From: Planctomycetaceae bacterium
GTDB lineage: Bacteria; Planctomycetota; Planctomycetia; Planctomycetales; Planctomycetaceae
Direction of reading: 5' to 3'
Assembly: GCA_041398785.1 (NCBI GenBank)
Contig: JAWKUA010000005.1
Coordinates: 186,001 to 250,000 of the forward strand
DNA: 64,000 nt
Position numbers and translations under genes: made by a program
Part shown: one piece after another, positions 26,852 through 35,406 of the stretch
How positions within the stretch are numbered: the stretch's first letter is position 1
How the letters are laid out: each line of letters starts with the position of its first letter
Notes under the pieces: generated by a model
The model's database searches: none
Seen by the model: only the letters and a program-made list of their open reading frames with translations
What the model was told of the DNA's origin: nothing

Positions 26852-27405
26852 GGCATTTCCTCAATGATGATGTTGTTGTTCGTGTAGATATCGATGTCGG
26901 CGGCGATCTGTAGCGATTCCCGGACGATCTGTTCCGCCGAAAGGCCGGAATGCCGGACGAGTGCCCGTGCGGCGGCTGTCGCGTAGGCTCCGCCGGAACC
27001 GATTCCGACAACACCGTCGGTCGGCTGCACGACATCGCCCTGACCGGTCAGCAGCAGCGTCAGTTCGGCGTCGGCGACAATCATCATGGCTTCCAGCCGC
27101 CGCAGAGCCCGGTCCATCCGCCAGTCGCGAGCCAGTTCCGTGGCGGCTCGCGCGATGTTGCCGGGATAGTCCTTCGCCTTTTCCTCGAATCGTTCCATCA
27201 GAGCAAATGCGTCGGCGGTTGAGCCCGCGAATCCCACAATCACACGGCCGTCCAGCATTCGCCGCAGCTTCTTCGTGTCGGACTTCATGATCGTGTTGCC
27301 GTGAGTCACCTGGCCGTCGGAACCCACGACGATTGTTCCGTTGTGCCGCACCGCCAGAACCGTGGTGGCTCGCCAGCGACGATTGTTGTCTTGTGATCGC
27401 GTCAT
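26839..27405 (-). CDS. hslV: ATP-dependent protease subunit HslV
   Basis: 188 residues. RWRATTVLAVRHNGTIVVGS places the N-terminal nucleophile Thr14 after a 13-residue propeptide, a bit longer than usual. DGQVTHGNTIMKSDTKKLRR, GFAGSTADAFALMERFEEK and GIGSGGAYATAAARAL are family signatures. Forms the proteolytic core (two hexameric rings) of HslUV. It overlaps and precedes hslU, so they are co-translated. Confidence 0.97.
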   Translation of the reverse strand: MTRSQDNNRRWRATTVLAVRHNGTIVVGSDGQVTHGNTIMKSDTKKLRRMLDGRVIVGFAGSTADAFALMERFEEKAKDYPGNIARAATELARDWRMDRALRRLEAMMIVADAELTLLLTGQGDVVQPTDGVVGIGSGGAYATAAARALVRHSGLSAEQIVRESLQIAADIDIYTNNNIIIEEMPCQN

Positions 27406-27806
27406 TGAATTTCAGCCGTGGATGCCGCATGGGGACGTAGAAAACGCCGAAAGTCGCGGGACGTTAGCAGGTCCGGCCCGCAGGCTCCACGATCCGTTCG
27501 CCGTCGCCACCCGGTCTCGCCCGACCGCGATGATGGTTCCGGCTGCTCCCCCGCCTGCAAAACGTCGTCGATGTCAGGCCAGCGGCCGATAAGAACATAC
27601 CCTCCCGTTTCAACGGGAGGGTCGAAGTTTGATCGCCGTTCGGGCGATCAAACGAGGGGAGGGCGTCCGAGCATCGAGAGTTCCCCGTGCGCCACCCTCC
27701 CCGCGATCGAACGCCTGAACGGCATTCAATCGGCGACCCTCCCGTTTCAACGGGAGGGTGAAACAATGGCCGCTCTGCACTGGTGAAATCTTATCTGCCG
27801 ATTGCC
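27406..27806. other. Intergenic region with paired palindromes
   Basis: 401 bp upstream of hslV and downstream of nadK. No gene is supported. It contains the composite palindromic element at 27599-27759; the hslV promoter should lie between 27406 and about 27590. Confidence 0.55.
27599..27759. repeat. Composite element: two identical 24-bp palindromes flanking a hairpin
   Basis: The 24-bp palindromic sequence starting ACCCTCCCGTTTCAACGGGA is present exactly at 27599-27622 and again at 27736-27759. Between them, GTTTGATCGCC (27627-27637) pairs with GGCGATCAAAC (27643-27653). The 161-bp unit looks like a paired REP (BIME-like) element placed between two convergent-to-divergent genes. It has no coding capacity. 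Confidence 0.75.
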
Positions 27807-28691
27807 TTACATGCCCCGCCGTTCGCGGTAGTCCAGTTGACCTCGCCAGCCAAGTTTCCGGTGCAGCGTTGCGTAGTAGCTGTGGCCGGGAAAATGCACC
27901 AGCTTGAACGTCTGCTGCGCACGGCGGATCAGGATCTGTTCGTTCTCCGAAACATGGCGGTGAATCTGGCCGTCAATCACCAGCATTCCGCCATCCGGCG
28001 AGTCGGAAACCGACAAGCCATAGGTTCGGTCGGCGGAATCGACGATCGGCCGCACTGTCAGTGTGTGAGGACAAATCGGTGTGATGCAGAACGCCTGCAG
28101 GTCCTGTCGCAGAATCGGCCCGCCCGCCGACAGGTTATGCGCCGTCGACCCGACCGGAGTGCTGATGATCAGGCCGTCGCAACTGAACGTCGTAACGGGC
28201 TGGCCGTCAATTTCCAGAGCGACGTCCAGCATCTTCAGCGATTTTCCCGAAGTCATCGTCGCTTCGTTCAGACCCAGATTCCGTTCCACCGTCCCGTCGG
28301 CCAGTCTGTGTTCGCATTCGAACATCAGATGCTCAACGACGCGGTAATCGCCGGACTGCAACTGCCTCAGGTTGTCGCAGAAGTCATCAGGACTCAGGTC
28401 GGCCAGAAAACCGAGCCGTCCGACATTGACGCCGACGATGGGAATCTGGTTCGCTCCCAGTTGTCGGCATCCGCGCAGAATCGAACCGTCGCCGCCGATG
28501 ACGACAGCGACATCCGCCTCGGTCGACTCGGGGACTGTCTCCGTTCGTGAATACTCGCCGATAACCTCAACGCCGGCCGTGCGGCGAGTGTGCTGCAGCA
28601 GGTCGCTCCACGTTGACAGCACTTCCGGACGATCACTGCCCGTCAGCACAATCAGTTTCAGCAAATCGGCGGGCATGTCCGCGTTGTCCAA
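27807..28691 (-). CDS. nadK: NAD kinase
   Basis: 294 residues (a second ATG at 28676 is possible). ADVAVVIGGDGSILRGCRQL has the GGDGS catalytic motif, followed by IVGVNVGRLGFLADLSP, LNEATMTSG, and the NAD-binding block DGLIISTPVGSTAHNLSAGG. Makes NADP from NAD in the cytoplasm. Single gene upstream of the repeat element. Confidence 0.95.
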   Translation of the reverse strand: MDNADMPADLLKLIVLTGSDRPEVLSTWSDLLQHTRRTAGVEVIGEYSRTETVPESTEADVAVVIGGDGSILRGCRQLGANQIPIVGVNVGRLGFLADLSPDDFCDNLRQLQSGDYRVVEHLMFECEHRLADGTVERNLGLNEATMTSGKSLKMLDVALEIDGQPVTTFSCDGLIISTPVGSTAHNLSAGGPILRQDLQAFCITPICPHTLTVRPIVDSADRTYGLSVSDSPDGGMLVIDGQIHRHVSENEQILIRRAQQTFKLVHFPGHSYYATLHRKLGWRGQLDYRERRGM

Positions 28692-28793
28692 AGGGGAAAA
28701 GGAATGACCTGGAACCGGAAGATGCTACGCAATGAACAGCCGCATTCCCAACGCGCGGTATTCAAACCGAGGCCGTCTTCTTAACCTGCCGCC

Positions 28794-29792
28794 ATGCACC
28801 CGATTCTGTGGCCACAACAGCGAAATCCCGCGGAAGCGGCATTCGAACATGCGCCACGGCTGAAGGATGCGTGGACGTTCAGCAGCCAGCGCCTTGCATT
28901 CGTCTGTGATCTGCTGGACGAAAAAAGTCTCCCTGCCGAAGTGGCCGCCGTCGCCGCTTCCGGATCGCTGAGCCGCATGGAAGCTCACAGCCGCTCCGAT
29001 CTGGATCTGCTGATTGTTGTCGACGATCGCCGCTCCGCCATCGACACACGTCGCGAACAGCAGATTGCCAGTGATGTCTGGTCGCGCCTGAAGGACTCCG
29101 GTTTCCAACTGCCCAGGACCGGCGGCATTTTTTCCAAATGCGCGCGATGGTCCGAGCTTGTGGACGAAGCGTCGCGGGGCATCGTCGACGCGGATCTGAC
29201 AACCTTTGGTCAGCGGATGCAGTTGCTGGCGGACGCTCAACCGCTGGCGAGGCACGATCAGTTCGTTGAGTTGCAGGATCAGATTCTGGCCTGGTATTCG
29301 GAAAATCGCATTGCCGCGCTGTTCGGCGAAGCGGGGACGTTTCACTGGCTGTGGCAGGACGTTCAGCGGTATTGGCGAAGCCTCAGATCCCGGTCAAGCT
29401 GGCTGTACCTCGACGATCGGCCGAAGGCGATGGAGATCAACCTGAAACTTCGATCCAGCCGGCTGGTGATCGTCGCCGCGTTTCTGCGAGCGATCTCGGA
29501 CGCTCATTGCAATGCCGATTCCCCGGAAATTCAGCGGCAGCATCTGGCGCACAGCCTGCGCTTGACGCCGCTGGAACGGCTGGCCGCGAATGCCGAAAGT
29601 TACACTCGCCGCAGGCTGATTTCCGCCTACGAAACGGCCTGGAGCCACATCACTGACGCACCCGCTGAGTGGCAGACGGCGACGTCGATTCCTCCGGCGA
29701 TCGATCACGCACTGCGGGAACTGCGAACCGCGGTGCTCGACTGCCTGCCGTCGTCGCAAGACGACAGCGACCGCAGCGGCTGGATCTTCTGA
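28794..29792 (+). CDS. Nucleotidyltransferase-like protein (GlnD/DUF294 type)
   Basis: 332 residues. The nucleotidyltransferase signature is GSLSRMEAHSRSDLDLLIVV (about residues 57-76): Gly-Ser followed by Asp-x-Asp, as in the catalytic domains of PII uridylyltransferase and DUF294 proteins. The rest (WQDVQRYWRSLRSRSSWLYL, KLRSSRLVIVAAFLRAI) is helical and arginine-rich, resembling the DUF294 C-terminal helical part. No ACT or HD domain is present, so it is not full GlnD. Substrate unknown. Confidence 0.75.
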   Translation: MHPILWPQQRNPAEAAFEHAPRLKDAWTFSSQRLAFVCDLLDEKSLPAEVAAVAASGSLSRMEAHSRSDLDLLIVVDDRRSAIDTRREQQIASDVWSRLKDSGFQLPRTGGIFSKCARWSELVDEASRGIVDADLTTFGQRMQLLADAQPLARHDQFVELQDQILAWYSENRIAALFGEAGTFHWLWQDVQRYWRSLRSRSSWLYLDDRPKAMEINLKLRSSRLVIVAAFLRAISDAHCNADSPEIQRQHLAHSLRLTPLERLAANAESYTRRRLISAYETAWSHITDAPAEWQTATSIPPAIDHALRELRTAVLDCLPSSQDDSDRSGWIF

Positions 29793-29857
29793 TGTCGTTC
29801 ATGATTCGTCCCGGAATCCCGCTCGTTCGAGGGCTCCTGCACCTCCCTCTTCTCGTG

Positions 29858-29875
29858 CCAGGGCTCCAGCCCTGG
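29858..29875. repeat. Short hairpin CCAGGGCT/AGCCCTGG
   Basis: A perfect 8-bp stem (29858-29865 with 29868-29875) with a two-base loop, in the gap after the nucleotidyltransferase gene. No T tract follows, so an intergenic palindrome rather than an intrinsic terminator. Confidence 0.5.
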
Positions 29876-29921
29876 AACGAGGCGAACGAGACGAGGGACC
29901 GGATGTTCGCAGTGATGGACC

Positions 29922-29985
29922 GGGCAGTGTCACCGACAGGGCAGTGTCACCGACAGGGCAGTGTCACCGACAGGGCAATGTCACC
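29922..29985. repeat. Tandem repeat, 17-bp unit, about 3.8 copies
   Basis: The unit GGGCAGTGTCACCGACA is repeated exactly three times (29922-29972), and a fourth partial copy with one substitution follows (29973-29985). The copies are contiguous, with no spacers, so this is not a CRISPR array. Confidence 0.85.
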
Positions 29986-29997
29986 GGAAGCACACGC

Positions 29998-30022
29998 GAC
30001 TCGGCAGGAGCTTCGCCCTCCC
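29998..30022 (-). repeat. Dispersed GC-rich intergenic motif, copy 3
   Basis: On the minus strand this reads GGGAGGGCGAAGCTCCTGCC followed by GAGTC, two differences from copy 1 at 506-530. It sits directly after the 17-bp tandem repeat. Confidence 0.55.
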
Positions 30023-30089
30023 TGCCCACGGATAATCTTTTCTGCCGGTCGCCCTGGAAGCCTTCCGGACCCGTCTCGGAAACTCGACG

Positions 30090-31529
30090 CTACGGATTCC
30101 CGCTGCCGACAACGTTGTCGACGATCTGGTTGCCGCCGCCGCCTGACACCTGAAGCGCCGCCGCTGCGTCGTGAGAGTCGGAATCGGAAAGAATCAGGCA
30201 ATCCGAAACGCGGCTTTGCGAAACGTCTTCCAGCAGCAGACCGCGCGGCGAGCAATCCAGGATCGAGCAATTCGTGACGTTGAATCGGCGGCAGTTGCGA
30301 ATTTCCACCGCTGCGTTCCTGCCGGTCGCACCCTGAATCTGGTTCCCGCTGAAGGTGCAGCCGTTGCAGTTTTCGAACAGCAGAGCATTCATCGCCGTGC
30401 TTCCGTCGCCGTAGTGGTAACGCGGATTGCGTTCGAAGACGTTGTTCGCCACAACGATGTTCGCGCTGTTTGCAACCTTCAGGTTTTGCGAGTAGCCCTT
30501 CCAGCACGTGTTGCCCGTGATCGTCACGCCGCGGGCATTTGTGACTTCCACATTGACCTGCACGTCGGACAGAACGTTGTCCGCGATCGTCACGAATCCG
30601 TGCCGTGTTTCGTCGGTAAACGAAACCGGATTGCTGAGCCCGTTGAAGCGAATGTTGGCGGAATCGGACGCTTCGTGAGCATGCTGGATCGTACAGCCGA
30701 CAATGGCGACTTCCGCGATCGAGCCACCCGTCGAATCCAGCCACACGTTGGCCGACGGAGCCGCATCGGGGCTGCCCATGTTGCCTTCGATGTCGCAGGT
30801 GCCGATCTGAATGTTGCGAACATCGCCGCCTTTCACGACGACTCCGCCCTGCTGGTTGTAGCTGATGTGACAGCCGACGATGTTCGACTGATGCAGACTG
30901 ACGGAGTCGTAGAACACGCCGGCTCCGCGATTTTCGTAGATGTGGCATTCGGAAATGATGACGTTGCGATTGCGATTCACCAGATGAATTCCGTGCAGCG
31001 ATTTGCGAATGACCGTGCGAGTCACGGTAAGCTGCATCGTGCCGTCGGCTTCGATACCGCAGGCGTCCGGATGGTTTCCGACAATTTCGATGCCGTCGAC
31101 CATCGGTGTCCGCTGATTCAGCCAGACGTTATCTCGAAACGTCGTCGGACTGGCGGTGCCGTCGTGAGTCCCCACAAACCGAATTGCCGGCCCCGGCCCG
31201 TCCATGACGATCGTGGCTGTGCCGTCGCCGGAAATCGACGTCGGACCGACTTCGTCCAGATTCACGACGATCGGCTTCGTGATTCGATAACGACCCCGGG
31301 CCAGATGAATCTGCTCGCGTCCGGCGTCAATCTGCGCCTGCAGAAGGTCGGTCACGTCGGTGACGCCGTCTCCCGCCGGCCGCGGTGTTTGATCGGGTGA
31401 CTGTGCCGGGAACAGCGGTTCGGCGGCGGCGTTCGGCGATTCCAACCAAATGCCGCAGACGGAAGCGACCACGATCAACAGAAAAACAATGGCAGACCAG
31501 CGGACAAACATTCGAACATCGCGGGACAT
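30090..31529 (-). CDS. Exported right-handed parallel beta-helix protein
   Basis: 479 residues from the ATG at 31529, where a signal anchor begins (RMFVRWSAIVFLLIVVASVC). After a linker with AGDGVTDVTDLLQAQIDAGR (pectate-lyase-3-like start) come many short repeats of the type NITGNxxx: IVGCHISYNQQGGVVVKGGD, VTITGNTCWKGYSQNLKVAN, ANNVFERNPRYHYGD and CTFSGNQIQG. This is the beta-helix repeat pattern of polysaccharide lyases and tailspike-like proteins. No catalytic residues can be assigned. The stop lies in glycine-rich sequence GGGGNQIVDNVVGSGNP. Confidence 0.85.
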   Translation of the reverse strand: MSRDVRMFVRWSAIVFLLIVVASVCGIWLESPNAAAEPLFPAQSPDQTPRPAGDGVTDVTDLLQAQIDAGREQIHLARGRYRITKPIVVNLDEVGPTSISGDGTATIVMDGPGPAIRFVGTHDGTASPTTFRDNVWLNQRTPMVDGIEIVGNHPDACGIEADGTMQLTVTRTVIRKSLHGIHLVNRNRNVIISECHIYENRGAGVFYDSVSLHQSNIVGCHISYNQQGGVVVKGGDVRNIQIGTCDIEGNMGSPDAAPSANVWLDSTGGSIAEVAIVGCTIQHAHEASDSANIRFNGLSNPVSFTDETRHGFVTIADNVLSDVQVNVEVTNARGVTITGNTCWKGYSQNLKVANSANIVVANNVFERNPRYHYGDGSTAMNALLFENCNGCTFSGNQIQGATGRNAAVEIRNCRRFNVTNCSILDCSPRGLLLEDVSQSRVSDCLILSDSDSHDAAAALQVSGGGGNQIVDNVVGSGNP

Positions 31530-31778
31530 GGCGCGGCCTTTCCGGATTCGTGGGACACGGTGCGTCGGCGGATTCTGACGGCGGCAGTACGATCCTGCCG
31601 GCATCATTCTGACACCGTCGCCGTCGATCGCAATCTGACGGAAGGACGCCTGTCGCGGCGGCCGGCGCGTGATCCCGGTCACTCATCCGTTTCTGCACGG
31701 TCGGACCACCATGCCTGAACCGCAGTCGTCCGCACCGAATCGGCAGTATGACCGGCGATGCCACTGCGGCAGCGTGGC

Positions 31779-32889
31779 TTAGTTGTTTTGTTCCGACAGC
31801 TTCATTCGCAGGAACGATTCCAGAAAGACGTCGATGTCGCCGTCAAGGACCGGTTGCGGGTTGCCGACTTTGGTGCCGGTACGAGCGTCCTTCACATATT
31901 GGTCGGGATGCAGGACGTAATTGCGAACTGTGGTGCCTCCGAAACCGATTTTCGACTTGGAACCTCGCCGCGCGGCAATCTCCGCGTCGCGTTTTTCCAT
32001 TTCGATCTGATACAGCTTGGCCTGCAGCATTTTGCGGGCGGTGGCGCGATTCTGGTGCTGGCTGCGTTCGTTCTGACACTGCACTACCACGCCGGTGGGT
32101 TCGTGAGTCAGCCGGATGGCGGAATCCGTCTTGTTGACCTTCTGACCTCCCGCGCCGCCGGCGCGGTAGGTGTCTTCCCGCACTTCTTTATCCCAGTCGA
32201 TTTCCACTTCGAAATTCTCGTCCAGTTCCGGGCTGATATCGACTGCGGCAAACGCCGTGTGTCGGCGGCCGGCGGAATCGAACGGACTGATCCGAATCAG
32301 CCGGTGATTGCCGGTTTCGCCCTTCAGATAACCGTAGACGTAATCGCCACTGATCAGCAGTGTGGCACTGCGAATACCGGCTTCTTCGCCTTCCGAAAGA
32401 TCGATCTGTTCCACTTTCAGATCGCTGCGTTCGGCCCAGCGAATGTACATCCGCATCAGCATTTCGGCCCAGTCCGCCGAATCGGTGCCGCCTTCACCTG
32501 CCTGAACCTGAACGTAGGCGGAACACGCGTCTTCGGGTTGAGACATCGTGGCCTTGAGTTCGACGCGGTCGATTTCGGATTCCAGCCGTGCGACGGTGGC
32601 TTCCAGTTCGCGCGCGCTGGCGGCGTCTTCTTCGGCGAATTCCAGCAGCACCTGCATGTCGTCGGAAGCCGTCACCAGCGCTTTAAGCGGGCTGACGACG
32701 GCCTTGAGTCGCTGCATCTCCGCGACGGTTTGCTGAGCGGCGTCCGGATCATCCCAGAACGACGGCGCGTTCATGCGGTCGTTGATCGCGGCGAGATTCT
32801 TCTGCTTGCCGGCCAGGTCAAAGACAACCTCGCAGGTGAGCAATTCGCTGAGTCAGTTCTTCGCACTTGTCTCGCAATTCCGCTTCCAT
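31779..32889 (-). CDS. prfB: Peptide chain release factor 2, with programmed +1 frameshift
   Basis: About 369 residues. The zero frame starts at the ATG at 32889 (MEAELRDKCEELTQRIAHLR) and ends at an in-frame TGA after codon 23 in CTT-TGA-C; the remainder continues in the +1 frame as DLAGKQKNLAAINDR. RF2 features are clear: the SPF tripeptide in RLIRISPFDSAGRRH, and the GGQ motif in RAGGAGGQKVNKTDSAIR. RF2 ends translation at UGA and UAA, and the frameshift is its autoregulation. UGA recognition matters here because fwdB uses UGA as Sec. Single gene, divergent from recG. Confidence 0.97.
32816..32832 (-). promoter_or_regulatory. prfB programmed frameshift site
   Basis: On the minus strand the sequence is CGAGGTTGTCTTTGACC: a Shine-Dalgarno-like GAGG upstream, then the slippery CTT codon (32821-32823), the TGA (32818-32820) and C. 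CUU-UGA-C is the canonical RF2 shift signal. Zero frame reads RGCL-stop and +1 frame continues with Asp. Confidence 0.93.
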
Positions 32890-33207
32890 CGTTCCGCTTT
32901 CGTCCGATCTGAATTCGTTCGTTCTTCGCCACGGCGGCCACTGGCCGCGACGGCTGCCGCGGCGTCATCATTCTCCCCCGCGCAAGCCAGGGGCGGGGAT
33001 TTCAACAGAGTCCGCCGGAAGTTGCAAACCCGGTTCCGAGTGCCGCTCGCCGAACAACCGGACATGCGCGTTCGGTTAACGAGACCGCGCGAGCCGGTGA
33101 TTCGGCAGCACCGCGTGGCGACCGAAGTCGTGCTACGGCGTTGATCCACCTCCGAAACCTGCGAGACTTCCCGACGCTTTGTTCGCCGATTTGCGAAATC
33201 ATCGTTC
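32890..33207. other. Divergent intergenic region prfB/recG
   Basis: 318 bp between two divergent genes. Open frames on the minus strand (to 33248) show no protein features. No repeats or promoter boxes were picked out. Confidence 0.5.
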
Positions 33208-35301
33208 ATGCCGTCTCCTGCCAATGCCACAGACAATCCGCTGGCCACGCCGGTTCAGTTTGTACCGACGGTTGGCCCGCAGAACGCAAAACTGCTGGCG
33301 AAGCTGGGAATCCGCACGGTTCTGGACCTGCTGTTCCACGTTCCTCACAGCGTCAACGATTTCAGCGACGTTCGGCCGGTGCCGAAGCTGGAGGCAGATG
33401 TCGAGCAGACGGTTCACGGAATTGTCGTTGACCGCGACCACCGCAAGCTGACGAAGGGACGTTCGATCGTCGGGATTCTGCTGGACTGCAACGGTCATTT
33501 TGTGCGGGGCGTCTGGTTCAATCAGCCGTGGATGCTGAAGAAGTTCAGTGACGGCGACCATCTTGTGTTCAGCGGCAAGCCGTCACGAAGGCAGGGGCGC
33601 TGGGAATTCGGCAACCCGCTGGTGCACGTACTCTCGGCCGATGACGACATCGAAAACGCCGCCGGTGTTCTGCCCCGATACGCTCTGACCGACGGCATCA
33701 AAATGGACCAGATGCGACGCATGACGAAAGCGGCAGTGGAAGCGTTCGCCGGTTTTGTGCCCGATCCGCTGCCGGAGTTTTTTCGTGAACACCATCGGCT
33801 GCCCGCGCTGCAGACCGCGCTGCACTGGCTGCATGCGCCGCCGTCAAGGAAGCAGTTTGACGCCGGCCGGCATCGAGTGCTGCTGGACGACCTGTTTGAG
33901 TTTCAACTGGGACTCGCGCTGCGCCGCCGCGTGTGGAGTCATTCGTCGAAAGCGTGGCCGGTCGATGTCAGCGCCAAGGTGGATTCCCGCATTCGACGAC
34001 TGTTCGACTTTCGGTTCACCAACGGTCAGAACGCTGCTGTCAGGGAACTTGCGGCGGATCTGGCGAAGGATCAGCCGATGCATCGGTTGCTGCAGGCCGA
34101 CGTCGGCGCCGGAAAGACGGCCATTGCCGTATATGCGATGCTGGCGGTTGTGGCGGCCGGTTATCAGGCCGTTCTGATGGCTCCGACAGAAGTCCTGGCG
34201 ACTCAGCACTGGCAGACCTTCGAAGAACTGCTGGCTCACAGCCGAGTCAAACGGGGCTTTCTGCTGGGAGGACTGCCGGCGGCAAGGAAACGCGATTTGC
34301 TGCGGGACATCGCGTCCGGCGACTGCCAGTTGATCATCGGAACTCAGGCGGTGATTCAGGACGCAGTGAACTTCCATCGACTGGGTCTGGCCGTCATCGA
34401 CGAACAGCATCGGTTCGGTGTGCGTCAGCGAGCCAGCTTCGGCGGCGGCGATATGAGTCCTCACGTGCTGGTGATGACAGCGACACCGATTCCCCGCAGC
34501 CTGTGTCTGACTCAATTCGGCGACCTGGACGTTTCGGTGATTCGCGATCTTCCGCCGGGGCGTCAGAAGGTCGTCACGTCGCGAGTCACCGCGGAACCGG
34601 ATCAGCTTCGAGCGTGGGAATTCATCAGGCAGCAGATTCAGAAAGGCCGGCAGGCTTACGTGGTCTGTCCGCGAGTTGAAGGCCGCGACGACGAAGACGA
34701 TGCCGCGGCGGAAACCGTCTTCGAAAATCTGCGGCGGCGCGAACTGGCGGGACTGAAGGTGGATCTGCTGCACGGACGCATGGACCGCGAGACTCGCGGA
34801 CGGGTCATGGAACAGTTTCGATCGGCCGACACAGATGTTCTGGTCAGCACGACGGTCATCGAAGTGGGAGTCAACGTCCCCAATGCAACCCTGATGGTGA
34901 TTCAGCAGCCGGAACGATTCGGTCTGGCTCAGTTGCATCAGCTTCGCGGCCGCATTTGTCGCGGCAGTTTTCAGGGCTATTGTTTTCTGATGTCCGCCGT
35001 TGATGCACCGGACGCTGTCGAACGGCTGACCGCGCTGGAACAGTCCTCGGATGGTTTCGCCCTGGCAGAAAAGGACGCGGACCTGCGCGGGCCGGGCGAC
35101 GTGCTGGGAACGCGTCAAAGCGGATCTCTGCCTCTGCGCTGCGCTAATCCGCAGCGCGATCTGGGAATCCTGCAGGTTGCTCGACGGATGGCTCAGGAAC
35201 TGGTCCGCACAGGGCAGTTTGATGAACCGGAGTTCCGCCCGCTGAAGTCGATTGTCCTGGAACGCTTCGCCGACGTGCTCGATCTGCCGCAGACGGGATG
35301 A
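33208..35301 (+). CDS. recG: ATP-dependent DNA helicase RecG
   Basis: 697 residues, normal length. The N-terminal wedge/OB domain (about 10-190) begins with VGPQNAKLLAKLGIRTVLDL and LLFHVPHSVNDFSDV. Helicase motifs follow: Walker A ADVGAGKT (297-304, with Ala where Ser is usual), APTEVLATQHW, DEQHRFG (398-404), MTATPIPRSL, then VVCPRVEG, DVLVSTTVIEVGVNVPNATL and QLHQLRGRICRG. RecG remodels stalled forks and branched DNA. Monocistronic, divergent from prfB. Confidence 0.97.
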   Translation: MPSPANATDNPLATPVQFVPTVGPQNAKLLAKLGIRTVLDLLFHVPHSVNDFSDVRPVPKLEADVEQTVHGIVVDRDHRKLTKGRSIVGILLDCNGHFVRGVWFNQPWMLKKFSDGDHLVFSGKPSRRQGRWEFGNPLVHVLSADDDIENAAGVLPRYALTDGIKMDQMRRMTKAAVEAFAGFVPDPLPEFFREHHRLPALQTALHWLHAPPSRKQFDAGRHRVLLDDLFEFQLGLALRRRVWSHSSKAWPVDVSAKVDSRIRRLFDFRFTNGQNAAVRELAADLAKDQPMHRLLQADVGAGKTAIAVYAMLAVVAAGYQAVLMAPTEVLATQHWQTFEELLAHSRVKRGFLLGGLPAARKRDLLRDIASGDCQLIIGTQAVIQDAVNFHRLGLAVIDEQHRFGVRQRASFGGGDMSPHVLVMTATPIPRSLCLTQFGDLDVSVIRDLPPGRQKVVTSRVTAEPDQLRAWEFIRQQIQKGRQAYVVCPRVEGRDDEDDAAAETVFENLRRRELAGLKVDLLHGRMDRETRGRVMEQFRSADTDVLVSTTVIEVGVNVPNATLMVIQQPERFGLAQLHQLRGRICRGSFQGYCFLMSAVDAPDAVERLTALEQSSDGFALAEKDADLRGPGDVLGTRQSGSLPLRCANPQRDLGILQVARRMAQELVRTGQFDEPEFRPLKSIVLERFADVLDLPQTG

Positions 35302-35354
35302 CACGGTTCAACGTGCGTCAACCGGCCGCTGCGGCGGATCCGGAATTCCCATGA

Positions 35355-35387
35355 TTGACTGCATCGTGTCTGCCGGTGCGATATAAT
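35355..35387 (+). promoter_or_regulatory. Candidate promoter of the DUF1501 gene
   Basis: A perfect TATAAT box at 35382-35387, twenty bases before the ATG at 35407. TTGACT at 35355-35360 could be the -35 box, but the spacer is 21 bp, longer than normal, so only the -10 element is convincing. Confidence 0.4.
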
Positions 35388-35406
35388 GCGGGCGATTTGA
35401 ATTCCC

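Noticed and set aside
29922..29985. Possible CRISPR array
   Set aside because: Repeats are contiguous without unique spacers and no cas genes are near; simple tandem repeat.
33844..35304. A 486-codon minus-strand open frame
   Set aside because: Entirely antisense to recG, whose helicase motifs are all present.
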